Shown: piece after piece, positions 7,559 through 16,182 of the stretch
Layout of the letters: the number at the start of each line of letters is the position of its first letter
Position numbering within the stretch: the stretch's first letter is position 1
Origin: Chryseobacterium turcicum
Lineage (GTDB): Bacteria; Bacteroidota; Bacteroidia; Flavobacteriales; Weeksellaceae
DNA: 64,000 bases
NCBI RefSeq assembly: GCF_021010565.1
Contig: NZ_JAJNAY010000001.1
Coordinates: forward strand, 781,001-845,000
Direction of reading: 5' to 3'
Notes under the pieces: generated by a model
What the model was told of the DNA's origin: nothing
Databases searched by the model: none
Seen by the model: the letters and a program-made list of their open reading frames with translations, nothing else
Program-made: the position numbers and the translations under genes

Positions 7559-10500
7559 ATGAGTAAATATTTAAAATTCAATAATTTTAGAATAGAAAAG
7601 CACGTAATCACTAGATTTTTGATGGTTGTTTCATTATTCTTTTTTCATCACGTTTTCGCAGATGGTACAAAGCAGGTTTCTCCTGGAAATGGAAGCGGAG
7701 CAGCAACGGCAAACGGTACTGCTTATCTCGTAAATCCAACCGGTGCTGCAGGTTCTTATCCCGGCTCAGCGGTTAACTCCAAATTAAAAGTTACAGTACA
7801 AAACTTCAATATCGAGAGTATTCTTTCAGGTTTTATGCCCCGTACGTTCAATAATTCTGCTACTACATTGGTTACCAATGCTTATGTCAGAATCCTTAAT
7901 CCTTCAGGAGTAGAGGTTTATAAAAGGTTAATTCCTACAACGGCTGGGCTCCCAGGTTTTATTTCTACTTACGGTCAAGCTTGGAATGGCCCAAATGTAA
8001 GTGGTGGTTATAGCCCTTTTACTTATCAGCCTATTGTAAATGGAGAATTTACAATCGAATTGTATAGAAGTGATGATCTCGGCGTAACTGCAGTTACTGC
8101 TACTGCTGACGGAAATGTAACGTTTCCCTATTTTGATATTTCAGTAGCAACGGGAGCGGGAGCAACAACGAGCGTAATTAACGGCAGATTGTGGTCTAGA
8201 AACTGGAGTTTTATTACAACCAATATTATTGATACTAACTTTCCCAATGTTGTTACTTCTTCTTTTGAAGGAGATTTCTATGTTTTTACCAATGATGGCT
8301 TTAAGGCTCTTGTTGATTTTCAGAACGGATTTAAGCCTTTTGGTTTTCAATTGGTGATGAATTTTGAAGGAGTGGCAAGTACTGGAAACTTCGCAGCAGA
8401 TAATAAATCCCGAAATGGTATTTTTACTGCTCCTAATACAATTACTTATCCTGCTTTACCAACTGGTTATCGACTCTTTCTTACAACACCAGATCCTGTA
8501 GCCTTTCAGAATGGTACAGTGGGTTCGCCAGCAATTACGGGAAATATCTATGGATGTCCGGGAGCTTATTTTATTCCGTATTATCTAGACAGAACAGGAG
8601 ATGTTGCGGTTACATTAGATCTTAATGGTATTCCTGGTTATCAGCCAGGTACAGAAGATGTCGTTTTACAGGCTTTTAATGTACCTGTAGGAAATAATAT
8701 TATGGCCTGGAATGGTCTTAATGGCCTAGGAGGAACACCGCCGGTCAATTTTTCGGCAGGAGTTTCGGTTCTTTTACTTCAAGGTCGTGTAAATCTTCCA
8801 ATGATTGATGCAGAATTGAATACCAACGGTTTATCGGCAATTTCAATATTCCCTAACTTAGGAAATCGACCATTATTTTGGGATGATTCTGGTATTACAG
8901 CATTTGGTACTGCGGGAAATGCCAATGCAAATATAACGGTAGGAGGTACTTTTACTCCTAATCTGAGATCAGGTATTGTGGGACCAAGCCATGCTTGGGA
9001 TGGTTCAAATCCTACGTTGGCAACGCCTGCACCTTTAACGGCGAATCAAGGAAGTAATACTACTACACTAGAAGATGATTATGGGAATGCTAGAATTATC
9101 AATACTTGGTTTTATGGTTCTCAGGTCGAATCTGCATTGCGTACTTTAAGTTTACCTGGCTGTGATAACGACTTTGATGGAATTCCTAATAATATAGATT
9201 TAGATGACGATAACGATGGCATTTTAGATACTGTTGAAAATAATGGTTTAACAGATCCTCTAGGTTATTATAATGGTAGTGCGATTCCTAATTATATAAA
9301 TCCTCAATCTCCAGGATTTGTTGATACCAATTTTGATGGGGTAGATGATCGTTATGATTTAGATAAAGATGGTATTATCAACCAGTTTGATACCGATGTT
9401 GATGGAGACGGTTGTGCTGATGCAATAGAAGGAAGTGAATATGTAACTGCTGTTCAAATTCATTCGCTTACATTACCTGTGGGGGATGCTAATTACTCTT
9501 ACAGAGGGCAGATTAAGGTCTTGGCAAATGGTATAACAACTGGTACTCCATCTCAGATTGTAAGTACGGTATCTGGAGCAAATGGAGTTCCTCTTTTGGT
9601 TAATCCAGCAGCAAGTAATACTGGAAATACCTTAGGGGTTGCCGACAATACTGATGGAACTTCTGATGTAGGGCAAGGTTTAGGGATTTCTCAAAATGCA
9701 TCTTTTAATGGATGTACAGATTCAGATCAGGATGGTATTCCTGATGCTGATGATTTGGATGATGATAATGATGGAATTTTAGATAGTGTAGAATGTCCAG
9801 GTGTGAACACCGTTGTTAATGGAACATTTGATATTGGCTTTAACACTGGTAATTGGGCTTCTTCTGGAGGTTGGGTGATTTCTGGAGGTGTTGCATCTAA
9901 TGTTACTGACAGTGCAGTAAATCAAACTCTATCTCAAACATTAACTAATTTAGATAAAGCACAAGGAGGAATTGTATCTTTAACGTTCACAGTAGGTGCG
10001 CAGGATGGTAATAATGCCTCTGGTTCTAGTGCTTCTTTGGATATTCTATTGAATGGAGTAGTTTATGCTACCTTAAATAATAGTACAGTAAGGGCATTGG
10101 GTACGAATAATATTACCATAAATACACAAAACGGTGCCACAACTACTTTTGTATCTTATTCTACATTTCCTCAATCAGGATATAATGTGCAGACATTTAC
10201 ATTAGACATATTCTATTCAGGACCAGCGTCTGCAGTATTAGGTTTCAGGATGAATTCTGCATTCGATGATTGGAGTGTTGATAATGTTTCGATACTTATT
10301 CGTGCTTGTGATACAGATAATGATGGAATACCCAATGATTTAGATTTAGATTCTGATGGTGATGGTTGTCCGGATGCTATTGAAGGTTCTGAAAGTGTAA
10401 CTTATAAAATGATTAATCCTATGACGGCAACTTCTAATCCTGGACAGATTGGTGTATTGGCAAATGGTACTACAGCGGGAACTCCTGTGCAGGTGATTAG

Positions 10501-10972
10501 TACTTTTGCAGCAGCGAGAGGAGTACCACAGTTGCTAAATAATGGGGCTAATAACTATAATATTCTTAATAATACTAATAATACGGCAGGTGTTGTAGAT
10601 AATACAGATGGTTCTGCAGATGTGGGGCAAGGTATAGGGACTTCTCTTAATTCTACACTGCAAGATCTAGAATGTAGATGTTACAAACCGGCTAATACTG
10701 CTACAGCAGGTCTTCCAACCAATCAAGGGATTACAGCTTTGGGAAGAGCGGGAGCAAGTAATGGAAACTGGCCAATGAAAATTACAGGTGCATACACCGC
10801 TTTAGACGCTAAAACCAAAGGTCTTGTGCTGAATAGACTAACGACAGCTCAGATTAATGGCCTTGCTCCAGTAAGAGGAATGATGGCTTATGATACTGAT
10901 TTGAATTGCCTGAAAATCTATGACGGAACAGTATGGGCTTGCTACACCAAACAAACTTGCGATCAGTATTAA
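7559..10972 (+). CDS. Large secreted protein with thrombospondin type-3-like repeats (cassette A)
   Basis: An 1137-aa exported protein with a signal peptide near residues 20-36 (FLMVVSLFFFHHVFA). The first 530 residues are beta-rich and unlike anything I recognise. Four blocks of Asp-rich calcium-binding repeats follow, for example DGIPNNIDLDDDNDGILD near 540, DGDGCADAIEGSE near 620, DGIPDADDLDDDNDGILD near 725 and DGIPNDLDLDSDGDGCPDAI near 925. About 170 residues of beta-sandwich-like sequence separate the last two blocks. The C-terminus ends with GMMAYDTDLNCLKIYDGTVW, not with a recognisable T9SS sorting domain. It is probably a surface or extracellular adhesin-type protein. The gap to the small gene upstream is 161 bases; the next gene follows after 18 bases. 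A paralogue lies at 12729-15149. Confidence 0.8.
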   Translation: MSKYLKFNNFRIEKHVITRFLMVVSLFFFHHVFADGTKQVSPGNGSGAATANGTAYLVNPTGAAGSYPGSAVNSKLKVTVQNFNIESILSGFMPRTFNNSATTLVTNAYVRILNPSGVEVYKRLIPTTAGLPGFISTYGQAWNGPNVSGGYSPFTYQPIVNGEFTIELYRSDDLGVTAVTATADGNVTFPYFDISVATGAGATTSVINGRLWSRNWSFITTNIIDTNFPNVVTSSFEGDFYVFTNDGFKALVDFQNGFKPFGFQLVMNFEGVASTGNFAADNKSRNGIFTAPNTITYPALPTGYRLFLTTPDPVAFQNGTVGSPAITGNIYGCPGAYFIPYYLDRTGDVAVTLDLNGIPGYQPGTEDVVLQAFNVPVGNNIMAWNGLNGLGGTPPVNFSAGVSVLLLQGRVNLPMIDAELNTNGLSAISIFPNLGNRPLFWDDSGITAFGTAGNANANITVGGTFTPNLRSGIVGPSHAWDGSNPTLATPAPLTANQGSNTTTLEDDYGNARIINTWFYGSQVESALRTLSLPGCDNDFDGIPNNIDLDDDNDGILDTVENNGLTDPLGYYNGSAIPNYINPQSPGFVDTNFDGVDDRYDLDKDGIINQFDTDVDGDGCADAIEGSEYVTAVQIHSLTLPVGDANYSYRGQIKVLANGITTGTPSQIVSTVSGANGVPLLVNPAASNTGNTLGVADNTDGTSDVGQGLGISQNASFNGCTDSDQDGIPDADDLDDDNDGILDSVECPGVNTVVNGTFDIGFNTGNWASSGGWVISGGVASNVTDSAVNQTLSQTLTNLDKAQGGIVSLTFTVGAQDGNNASGSSASLDILLNGVVYATLNNSTVRALGTNNITINTQNGATTTFVSYSTFPQSGYNVQTFTLDIFYSGPASAVLGFRMNSAFDDWSVDNVSILIRACDTDNDGIPNDLDLDSDGDGCPDAIEGSESVTYKMINPMTATSNPGQIGVLANGTTAGTPVQVISTFAAARGVPQLLNNGANNYNILNNTNNTAGVVDNTDGSADVGQGIGTSLNSTLQDLECRCYKPANTATAGLPTNQGITALGRAGASNGNWPMKITGAYTALDAKTKGLVLNRLTTAQINGLAPVRGMMAYDTDLNCLKIYDGTVWACYTKQTCDQY

Positions 10973-10990
10973 TCTTTAAATTTTAAAAAA

Positions 10991-11575
10991 ATGAAAAAAT
11001 ATAGCATAGCAATTTTGTCAATCGTTTCAGGATTATTTTACAGCCAGATAACCATAGGAAAAACCACCCCCTCTTTATTACCAGCCAATACAAGTGTTTC
11101 TATAGAGTTTGGAAATGCAACGGGAGGCAATAAAGGCATCGTTTTGCCTTGGGTATCGCAAACAAGCCTTGTTGCAGGAGCAGTTCCGGGAACGATTGTG
11201 TTTGATAGTCGTGCAACAGAGCAAAAGATATATTTTGCCAAAGCTGCCACCCCAAACTCTACGGTAGTTTCGCAATGGGTAGATTTATCGGTAGGTGCAT
11301 TAACGCCAACTACAGCTTTTACTTCTGATGCCAATGATGAAAATACAGCTGCAAAAGTACTTGTTGGTGGTAATCCATTAACAGATTCTACCCCTGGAGT
11401 TTTGGTTTTGGGAGATACCAATAAAGCAATGGTCTTACCAAGAGTAAGTTCCATTGCAGATATTGTGAGCCCAAGTGCGGGAATGATGGTTTTTTTAACC
11501 GGAACGCCCACGGCTCCCATCAATCAACTTGCTGTTTTCAATGGCAGAGAATGGTCTTTTTGGGCTAAACAGTAA
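10991..11575 (+). CDS. Small secreted protein, third gene of cassette A
   Basis: Function unknown. The 194-aa product has an N-terminal signal (MKKYSIAILSIVSGLFYSQI) and a beta-rich body with VSIEFGNATGGNKGIVLPWV near residues 36-55 and TPGVLVLGDTNKAMVLPRV near 133-151. It ends with GMMVF followed by LAVFNGREWSFW, the same closing pattern as the large protein before it. It is clearly paralogous to 15169-15762. The 18-base gap to the large gene suggests co-translation, and a terminator follows. It may bind or present the large protein at the surface; that is inference from the repeated pairing. Confidence 0.75.
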   Translation: MKKYSIAILSIVSGLFYSQITIGKTTPSLLPANTSVSIEFGNATGGNKGIVLPWVSQTSLVAGAVPGTIVFDSRATEQKIYFAKAATPNSTVVSQWVDLSVGALTPTTAFTSDANDENTAAKVLVGGNPLTDSTPGVLVLGDTNKAMVLPRVSSIADIVSPSAGMMVFLTGTPTAPINQLAVFNGREWSFWAKQ

Positions 11576-11605
11576 TTCATACAATTAATTAATTTTTTAT
11601 ATAAT

Positions 11606-11637
11606 AACCACTTCGCTTTGAAGTGGTTTTTTTTTTG
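11606..11637 (+). terminator. Terminator of cassette A
   Basis: AACCACTTC (11606-11614) pairs with GAAGTGGTT (11620-11628), then a T run. Its stem is the same as that of the cassette B terminator at 15799. Confidence 0.85.
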
Positions 11638-11991
11638 GATGAAATATAATAGGGTAGAAATTTAATTATTACAGAAAGTTTTTGCGCTTTTCTCCTGAAT
11701 TATTTCATGTTAATGGGAGCGATTCAGTAAATAAAATTGAAGGTCGAAATTTTCAATTAGAATTGACAATAATCATTGCTTCTTATAGAATGTATGGGTA
11801 AATTATTACCATATGTAATTAATTATCCCTAATTAATAAAAATAATGAATTATAGGTTGAAAATCAATTGTTTCGGGTCTGATTTTGAGGTTAAAAATCT
11901 TTCTTTTTTATATAGATTTTCAGTGAGAAATTAATTAAACAAACGCTTAGTTAATAAATAAAGCGATATCTTTGCAAAGCACAAATTAAGC
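11638..11991. other. Intergenic gap between the cassettes
   Basis: A 354-base AT-rich stretch with no supported gene. The only signal noted is TATCTTTG (11967-11974), a -7 box close to the start of the next gene and a likely cassette B promoter. Confidence 0.5.
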
Positions 11992-12648
11992 ATGGATAAA
12001 AGATTTTTTTTTAAAACAATGTTGAAGTTTTTTTGTTTCCACAAAATTTCTAAATTTCACCTTTTTCTGAAACTATCCATTCTTTTTCTTTTTCAAATTA
12101 CTTCTTTTTCGGCAAAGGAAAATAGAAAAGATACTTTAAATGCATCTTTTATTTATATCGAAAAAAATATTGAGATATTTTCAAGCGATGTAAATTTTAC
12201 AAAGCAGCTTCAAAATGCAAAGGTCATTACTGAGCAGAAATTAGTAATCTGTGAACGTCTGCCAAAAACTAATAATATTTCTAAACATATACAGGTTGGG
12301 ATTGGGATTGAGGATAGAACCAGAGCTTTCCAAAATGATGAGTCTGCAAAACAAACAGAGAAAAGAATTAAAGATTTTCAAAAAAGTAAAATAAAAAAAT
12401 CTCAATGGGAAATCTATTCTAATCATACTGAAGATTCTTTTCATGAATTTTCGGGCTTTCATAAAAAGTATATTTCATCTTCCGAGCACCAATATTTTTT
12501 AGATAAGTTTTTTGCAGAAAAAGATTTTGCGGCAAAAGAAAATTTGAAATTTATACATCAGCATCAGTATTTCCTATATAGTAGTAAATCTCTGGATTTC
12601 TGTTTTTCAACTGTTTTTTCTGTAAGGCCTCCGCCTTTTTTAAGTTAA
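11992..12648 (+). CDS. Small exported protein with C-terminal SVRPPP tail (cassette B)
   Basis: Paralogue of the protein at 6708-7397, not a recognised family. The 218-aa product has a basic N-terminus and a hydrophobic segment (LFLKLSILFLFQITSFSA, about residues 24-41) acting as signal or anchor. It continues with FIYIEKNIEIFSSDVNFTKQ, matching the cassette A segment IFSTDASFNQQ. The middle is charged and Lys-rich. It ends KSLDFCFSTVFSVRPPPFLS. The last 20 residues are far better conserved between the two copies than the rest, which suggests the tail is the functional part. It starts at ATG 80 bases before the large gene. Confidence 0.7.
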   Translation: MDKRFFFKTMLKFFCFHKISKFHLFLKLSILFLFQITSFSAKENRKDTLNASFIYIEKNIEIFSSDVNFTKQLQNAKVITEQKLVICERLPKTNNISKHIQVGIGIEDRTRAFQNDESAKQTEKRIKDFQKSKIKKSQWEIYSNHTEDSFHEFSGFHKKYISSSEHQYFLDKFFAEKDFAAKENLKFIHQHQYFLYSSKSLDFCFSTVFSVRPPPFLS

Positions 12649-12697
12649 AAAAAACAAGTGTCAATTTTTTACTAGAAAAGGTCAATTTGGTCTTTTC
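12624..12697 (+). promoter_or_regulatory. Possible alternative RNA hairpins after the SVRPPP gene (B)
   Basis: AAGGCC (12624-12629) can pair with GGTCTT (12689-12694). A local hairpin GAAAAG (12675-12680) with CTTTTC (12692-12697) competes with it. The layout and the GGTCTT are shared with cassette A. Confidence 0.35.
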
Positions 12698-12728
12698 CAA
12701 TATTCTTTTTTTTAAAATTTAAAATTTT

Positions 12729-15149
12729 ATGATAAAAAATTATAAAATACTAAGTGTATTCTTGGTGTTGTTATTTAATATGTCTGCATATGCTCAAGAG
12801 GCTGGTAAGATGTATTTATCTTCTGGCCGCACAGGTAGGGTTTACGACATTTCTACAGATCTTCTTGCAGCTCCTTCATCTACAGTGAAGGCGCTACCAA
12901 TACCATTATCAATAATTAATGTGAGTGGTAGCAATAGATTAAGAACAAGTAATTTGGCGATAGGATATGATGCTGTTGCAGGAAATAGTGGGCAATTGGT
13001 GTTTTTCCACTCTGATATATCAAAAAATACTGCTTTATACAAAAATGGAAATGCAGTGGGAGCAATTACCCTACCTGAAGATATCGGAGGGATCGGAACC
13101 AATAATGTGAAAGGACCCTATTTTGGATACACCTACGGTTTTAAAAGCTTAAAAAAAAACTTATACAGAATTAACCCAAATCCGGCTCTTGTAGGAGTAA
13201 TTACTGCAGCGGTGCCTACAGATACAGATTGGGAAAACGGAACCGCTTTTGGAACAGACTCCTTTTGCGACTACCAAAATAATATTTATACGTTTATTAA
13301 TAGTGGAGCGAATCGATTTTTATATAAAATATCAATAGCTAATCTAAAGGCTACGAAAGTGATAAAGCTTGCGGATGCAACAACACCATCAAACGATGAT
13401 GGAATTCAGGGAATGGCATACTTGAATAATAAAGTTTTTATAGCAACCATTACAGGAGATTCTAGAATTACAGTTAGGGGTATTAATCTCTCTACAGGTG
13501 CTATTAATACACAAGCTATTTATGAATTTAATGAAACTTCGGCGAATATCGACTTGGCATCGGTAGATTATTTTGTACCGTTTACTTTTACTTGTGGGTC
13601 AATCGGATTTCTTAATGATACTCCTTATGTTGCAGGTGCTTCTTCTACCCGTACCTTGAGAGTTCCTATATCCAATATATATACTCCAGGTAATTATACC
13701 ATTAATGTAACAGGTGCAGGTGTTAATACGGTTCATAATACAACCATTACAACTGCTACTACACATATCGATATTCCTGTAGCGTACAGTGGTTTGGGAA
13801 ATGGAGGTAATTCTAACCTTACGATTGATTTGAACGGGAGTACAACTTCTTGTGTTTATACTACGTTTGTAGATAAAGATACAGATAATGATGGCATTAG
13901 AGATATGCTAGATTTAGATTCTGATAACGATGGTATTTTAGATATTTTCGAGTGTCCTAATTATTTTGTTAATCAGCCTTTTAACACTTCAAATGGTACA
14001 ACGGTTAATTTTTCGGCTCCTTCTGCTGATTTAGGTTTTATTTTCGATGTTTTTACGTTAGATAATTCTTTTAATTTAACGATAAATGGTGTAAAGCTTG
14101 CCACAAGTGAAATTCAGTTTCAACCTAATCAAACCGATAATATAAGATTTGTTGGCGATAATCGTTACGGAAATGATGGTGTGCCTCAGGTTTATGATAT
14201 GACGGGTAATTCTATCAATCCTTTGGTGAGAATTATTATTCATAAAAATGGCAGCATCAATATGTATGGTAGTAAAGCGGGAGATGGAAAATTATATCCT
14301 TTAGAGCTTTATAATGGAAATTCTTTTAATACAATCACATGGAATATTTCTGGAGCAAATGATGTTGTCCTTAGTCAGTTGGTTCAAGGAGCAACCTATA
14401 TTAAAGGGAATGGATACGGTGTTAAAAATGGTTTTTGTGATCCTGATAACGACGGTATTTCAAATCAGTTTGATGTAGATTCAGATGGTGATGGTTGTCC
14501 CGATGCTATTGAAGGTTCTGAAAATGTAAAATACACTCAGGTTCATTCTTTAAGTCTTCCTTCTTCAGATCCAAATTACAATTACAGAGGTCAGATTAAG
14601 GTTTTAGGAAACGGAACAACTTCTGGTTCTCCGAGTCAGATTATCAGTATAAAAGCTGAAGGGTATGGAGTTCCTCTTCTGGTAAATAGTGCTAATGGAA
14701 ATCATACCAATACTGCTGGAATTGTTGATAACACAGACGGAACAGTTGATATCGGGCAGGGAATCGGTAATTCTCAAAATGCAGCACTTAATGACTGTAA
14801 ATGCTATAATACCCCAAATACAACAACCGGCACTGATAATCCTACAAAACATGGAATTACGGCTTTCAACAGAGCGGGTGCTGATAATTCAAACTGGCCG
14901 ATGTTGAGAAATAATGGCTGGACGGCACTTGAGGCAGATACAAAAGCTTTAGTCATCAATAGAATGCCAAGTAGTACAACTGGAGCAAACGCTGGTGAAC
15001 CACTTTCAGGAGGAAATCCTGCCATCACGGTACCTGTAATGGGGATGATGTATTATGATACAACGAGCGACTGTCTGAAAATTAATACGGATGGTACAAG
15101 AGCAGGTTGGAAATGTTTTAATACACAATCTTGTCCTCTAGAAAATTAA
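12729..15149 (+). CDS. Large secreted protein with thrombospondin type-3-like repeats (cassette B)
   Basis: An 806-aa exported protein with a clear signal peptide (ILSVFLVLLFNMSAYAQ, about residues 7-23). Residues 25-300 look like a beta-propeller or lectin-like fold (LYRINPNPALVGVITAAVPT, FCDYQNNIYTFINSG). Asp-rich calcium-binding repeats follow: DTDNDGIRDMLDLDSDNDG near 385 and DPDNDGISNQFDVDSDGDG near 572. A conserved block DAIEGSENVKYTQVHSLSLP is shared with the cassette A protein, where it reads DAIEGSEYVTAVQIHSLTLP. The C-terminus has GMMYYDTTSDCLKINTDGT and a final WKCF. No T9SS sorting tail is recognisable. N-terminal parts of the two large proteins are unrelated, so the cassettes share a C-terminal frame with exchanged front ends. 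Confidence 0.8.
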   Translation: MIKNYKILSVFLVLLFNMSAYAQEAGKMYLSSGRTGRVYDISTDLLAAPSSTVKALPIPLSIINVSGSNRLRTSNLAIGYDAVAGNSGQLVFFHSDISKNTALYKNGNAVGAITLPEDIGGIGTNNVKGPYFGYTYGFKSLKKNLYRINPNPALVGVITAAVPTDTDWENGTAFGTDSFCDYQNNIYTFINSGANRFLYKISIANLKATKVIKLADATTPSNDDGIQGMAYLNNKVFIATITGDSRITVRGINLSTGAINTQAIYEFNETSANIDLASVDYFVPFTFTCGSIGFLNDTPYVAGASSTRTLRVPISNIYTPGNYTINVTGAGVNTVHNTTITTATTHIDIPVAYSGLGNGGNSNLTIDLNGSTTSCVYTTFVDKDTDNDGIRDMLDLDSDNDGILDIFECPNYFVNQPFNTSNGTTVNFSAPSADLGFIFDVFTLDNSFNLTINGVKLATSEIQFQPNQTDNIRFVGDNRYGNDGVPQVYDMTGNSINPLVRIIIHKNGSINMYGSKAGDGKLYPLELYNGNSFNTITWNISGANDVVLSQLVQGATYIKGNGYGVKNGFCDPDNDGISNQFDVDSDGDGCPDAIEGSENVKYTQVHSLSLPSSDPNYNYRGQIKVLGNGTTSGSPSQIISIKAEGYGVPLLVNSANGNHTNTAGIVDNTDGTVDIGQGIGNSQNAALNDCKCYNTPNTTTGTDNPTKHGITAFNRAGADNSNWPMLRNNGWTALEADTKALVINRMPSSTTGANAGEPLSGGNPAITVPVMGMMYYDTTSDCLKINTDGTRAGWKCFNTQSCPLEN

Positions 15150-15168
15150 TTTTAAAATCTTAAAAAAA

Positions 15169-15762
15169 ATGAAATTTATATATTCAATCATGTTAGGAAT
15201 CTCTTGTACGGTTACTTTTTCTGCACAGGTAGCGATTGGGAAATCTTCTTTAACTGTTCTTCCATCTACAACGACGCCTAATCCTTCCATTTCTTTAGAA
15301 TTTGGATCAGGTTTTAAAGGATTGATTTTACCATGGGTAACCAATGCAGGAGCTGTTAGTCAACATCCCACTGCAAACCAAAAAGGCGGTGCTTTGGTTT
15401 TGGATCGTGCTGACCGCAAAGTAAAGTTTTCTAAAAACAACGGTACTTGGGTTGATTTAACGGTTCATACCAATGAATTGCCGGCAACAGGAGGGAATAC
15501 CGCAGTAGACGCTGCTTTACAAACAAATGTTTCTTACCCTGAGAAAACAGAGGCTAAATCTCAAATCGGAGGAAGTCTTTCAGATCTTACTCCTGGGATT
15601 TTAGTGTTAGCAGATACCAACAAAGCGATGATTCCACCCTTGGTTGAGAATCCTGAAATAAATATTAAAAGCCCTGCACCGGGAATGATGGTTTTTGATC
15701 CGGTAAGAAAACTATTTTGTGTCTACAATGGTACAGTTTGGTCGTATTGGAGGGCAGGATAG
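15169..15762 (+). CDS. Small secreted protein, third gene of cassette B
   Basis: Paralogue of 10991-11575, function unknown. The 197-aa product has an N-terminal signal ending near TFSAQ (residue 20), then VAIGKSSLTVLPSTTTPNPS. The shared segments are SISLEFGSGFKGLILPWV, TPGILVLADTNKAMIPPLV and the closing SPAPGMMVFDPVRKLFCVYN with TVWSYW. It lies 19 bases after the large gene, matching the 18 bases in cassette A, and is followed by a near-identical terminator. Confidence 0.75.
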   Translation: MKFIYSIMLGISCTVTFSAQVAIGKSSLTVLPSTTTPNPSISLEFGSGFKGLILPWVTNAGAVSQHPTANQKGGALVLDRADRKVKFSKNNGTWVDLTVHTNELPATGGNTAVDAALQTNVSYPEKTEAKSQIGGSLSDLTPGILVLADTNKAMIPPLVENPEINIKSPAPGMMVFDPVRKLFCVYNGTVWSYWRAG

Positions 15763-15798
15763 CTGTTTTTAAAGCAAAAAAAATCATTTTTAAATGCT

Positions 15799-15826
15799 AA
15801 CCACTTCATTTTGAAGTGGTTTTTTA
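15799..15826 (+). terminator. Terminator of cassette B
   Basis: AACCACTTCA (15799-15808) pairs with TGAAGTGGTT (15812-15821), then a T run. Stem shared with the terminator at 11606, which supports duplication of the whole cassette. Confidence 0.85.
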
Positions 15827-15857
15827 TTGTGTATGAAATTTAAATTTTGTAAATTTG
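15827..15857 (+). promoter_or_regulatory. rpoB promoter
   Basis: TTG (15827-15829), 20 bases, TAAATTTG (15850-15857). The -33 element abuts the tail of the cassette B terminator. The predicted start near 15864 gives a leader of about 320 nt before rpoB. Confidence 0.7.
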
Positions 15858-15864
15858 CATTCTC

Positions 15865-16087
15865 TTTTGGCGCTAAAAATTAAACATATTACGGTAAAAT
15901 ACTGAAAATCAACTCTTTTATGAAAATAAAAGGGTCTTCTCTGTTTTATTTCGTTTAAAATTTATATTCCATTAGATAAAAATAAAGATATTTTGCATTA
16001 CACTGTGAAAAGATATACCAGTGTTGCAGTTAGAATTTGATAAAGATATAAAGTTAAGGAATTAAGGTTCTTACGTGAGCGCCAAAA
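15865..16087 (+). ncRNA. Structured 5' leader of rpoB
   Basis: TTTTGGCGCT (15865-15874) is the exact reverse complement of AGCGCCAAAA (16078-16087), so a 10-bp stem beginning at the predicted transcription start could close a domain of about 220 nt. Inside, 15912-15921 pairs with 15926-15935 around a GAAA tetraloop, and ACACTG (16000-16005) pairs with CAGTGT (16019-16024), extended by TGCA on both sides. No known leader family was recognised. No gene is visible between this element and rpoB. Confidence 0.5.
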
Positions 16088-16182
16088 ACACTTTTCCCTT
16101 TTTGCTTTTTACTTTGTTTCTTCTTCGTTCTGATATTTTTGAATAAAAACAAAATATTTTTTAACCCTTTCTTAAAAGTTTT

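Noticed and set aside
11038..11523. 161-aa frame antisense to the third gene of cassette A
   Set aside because: No signal, motif or promoter; the plus-strand protein has a clear paralogue at 15169.
7559..15149. T9SS sorting domains at the ends of the large cassette proteins
   Set aside because: The C-termini lack the type A or type B sorting pattern seen, for example, at the end of the DOMON-like protein at 28884.
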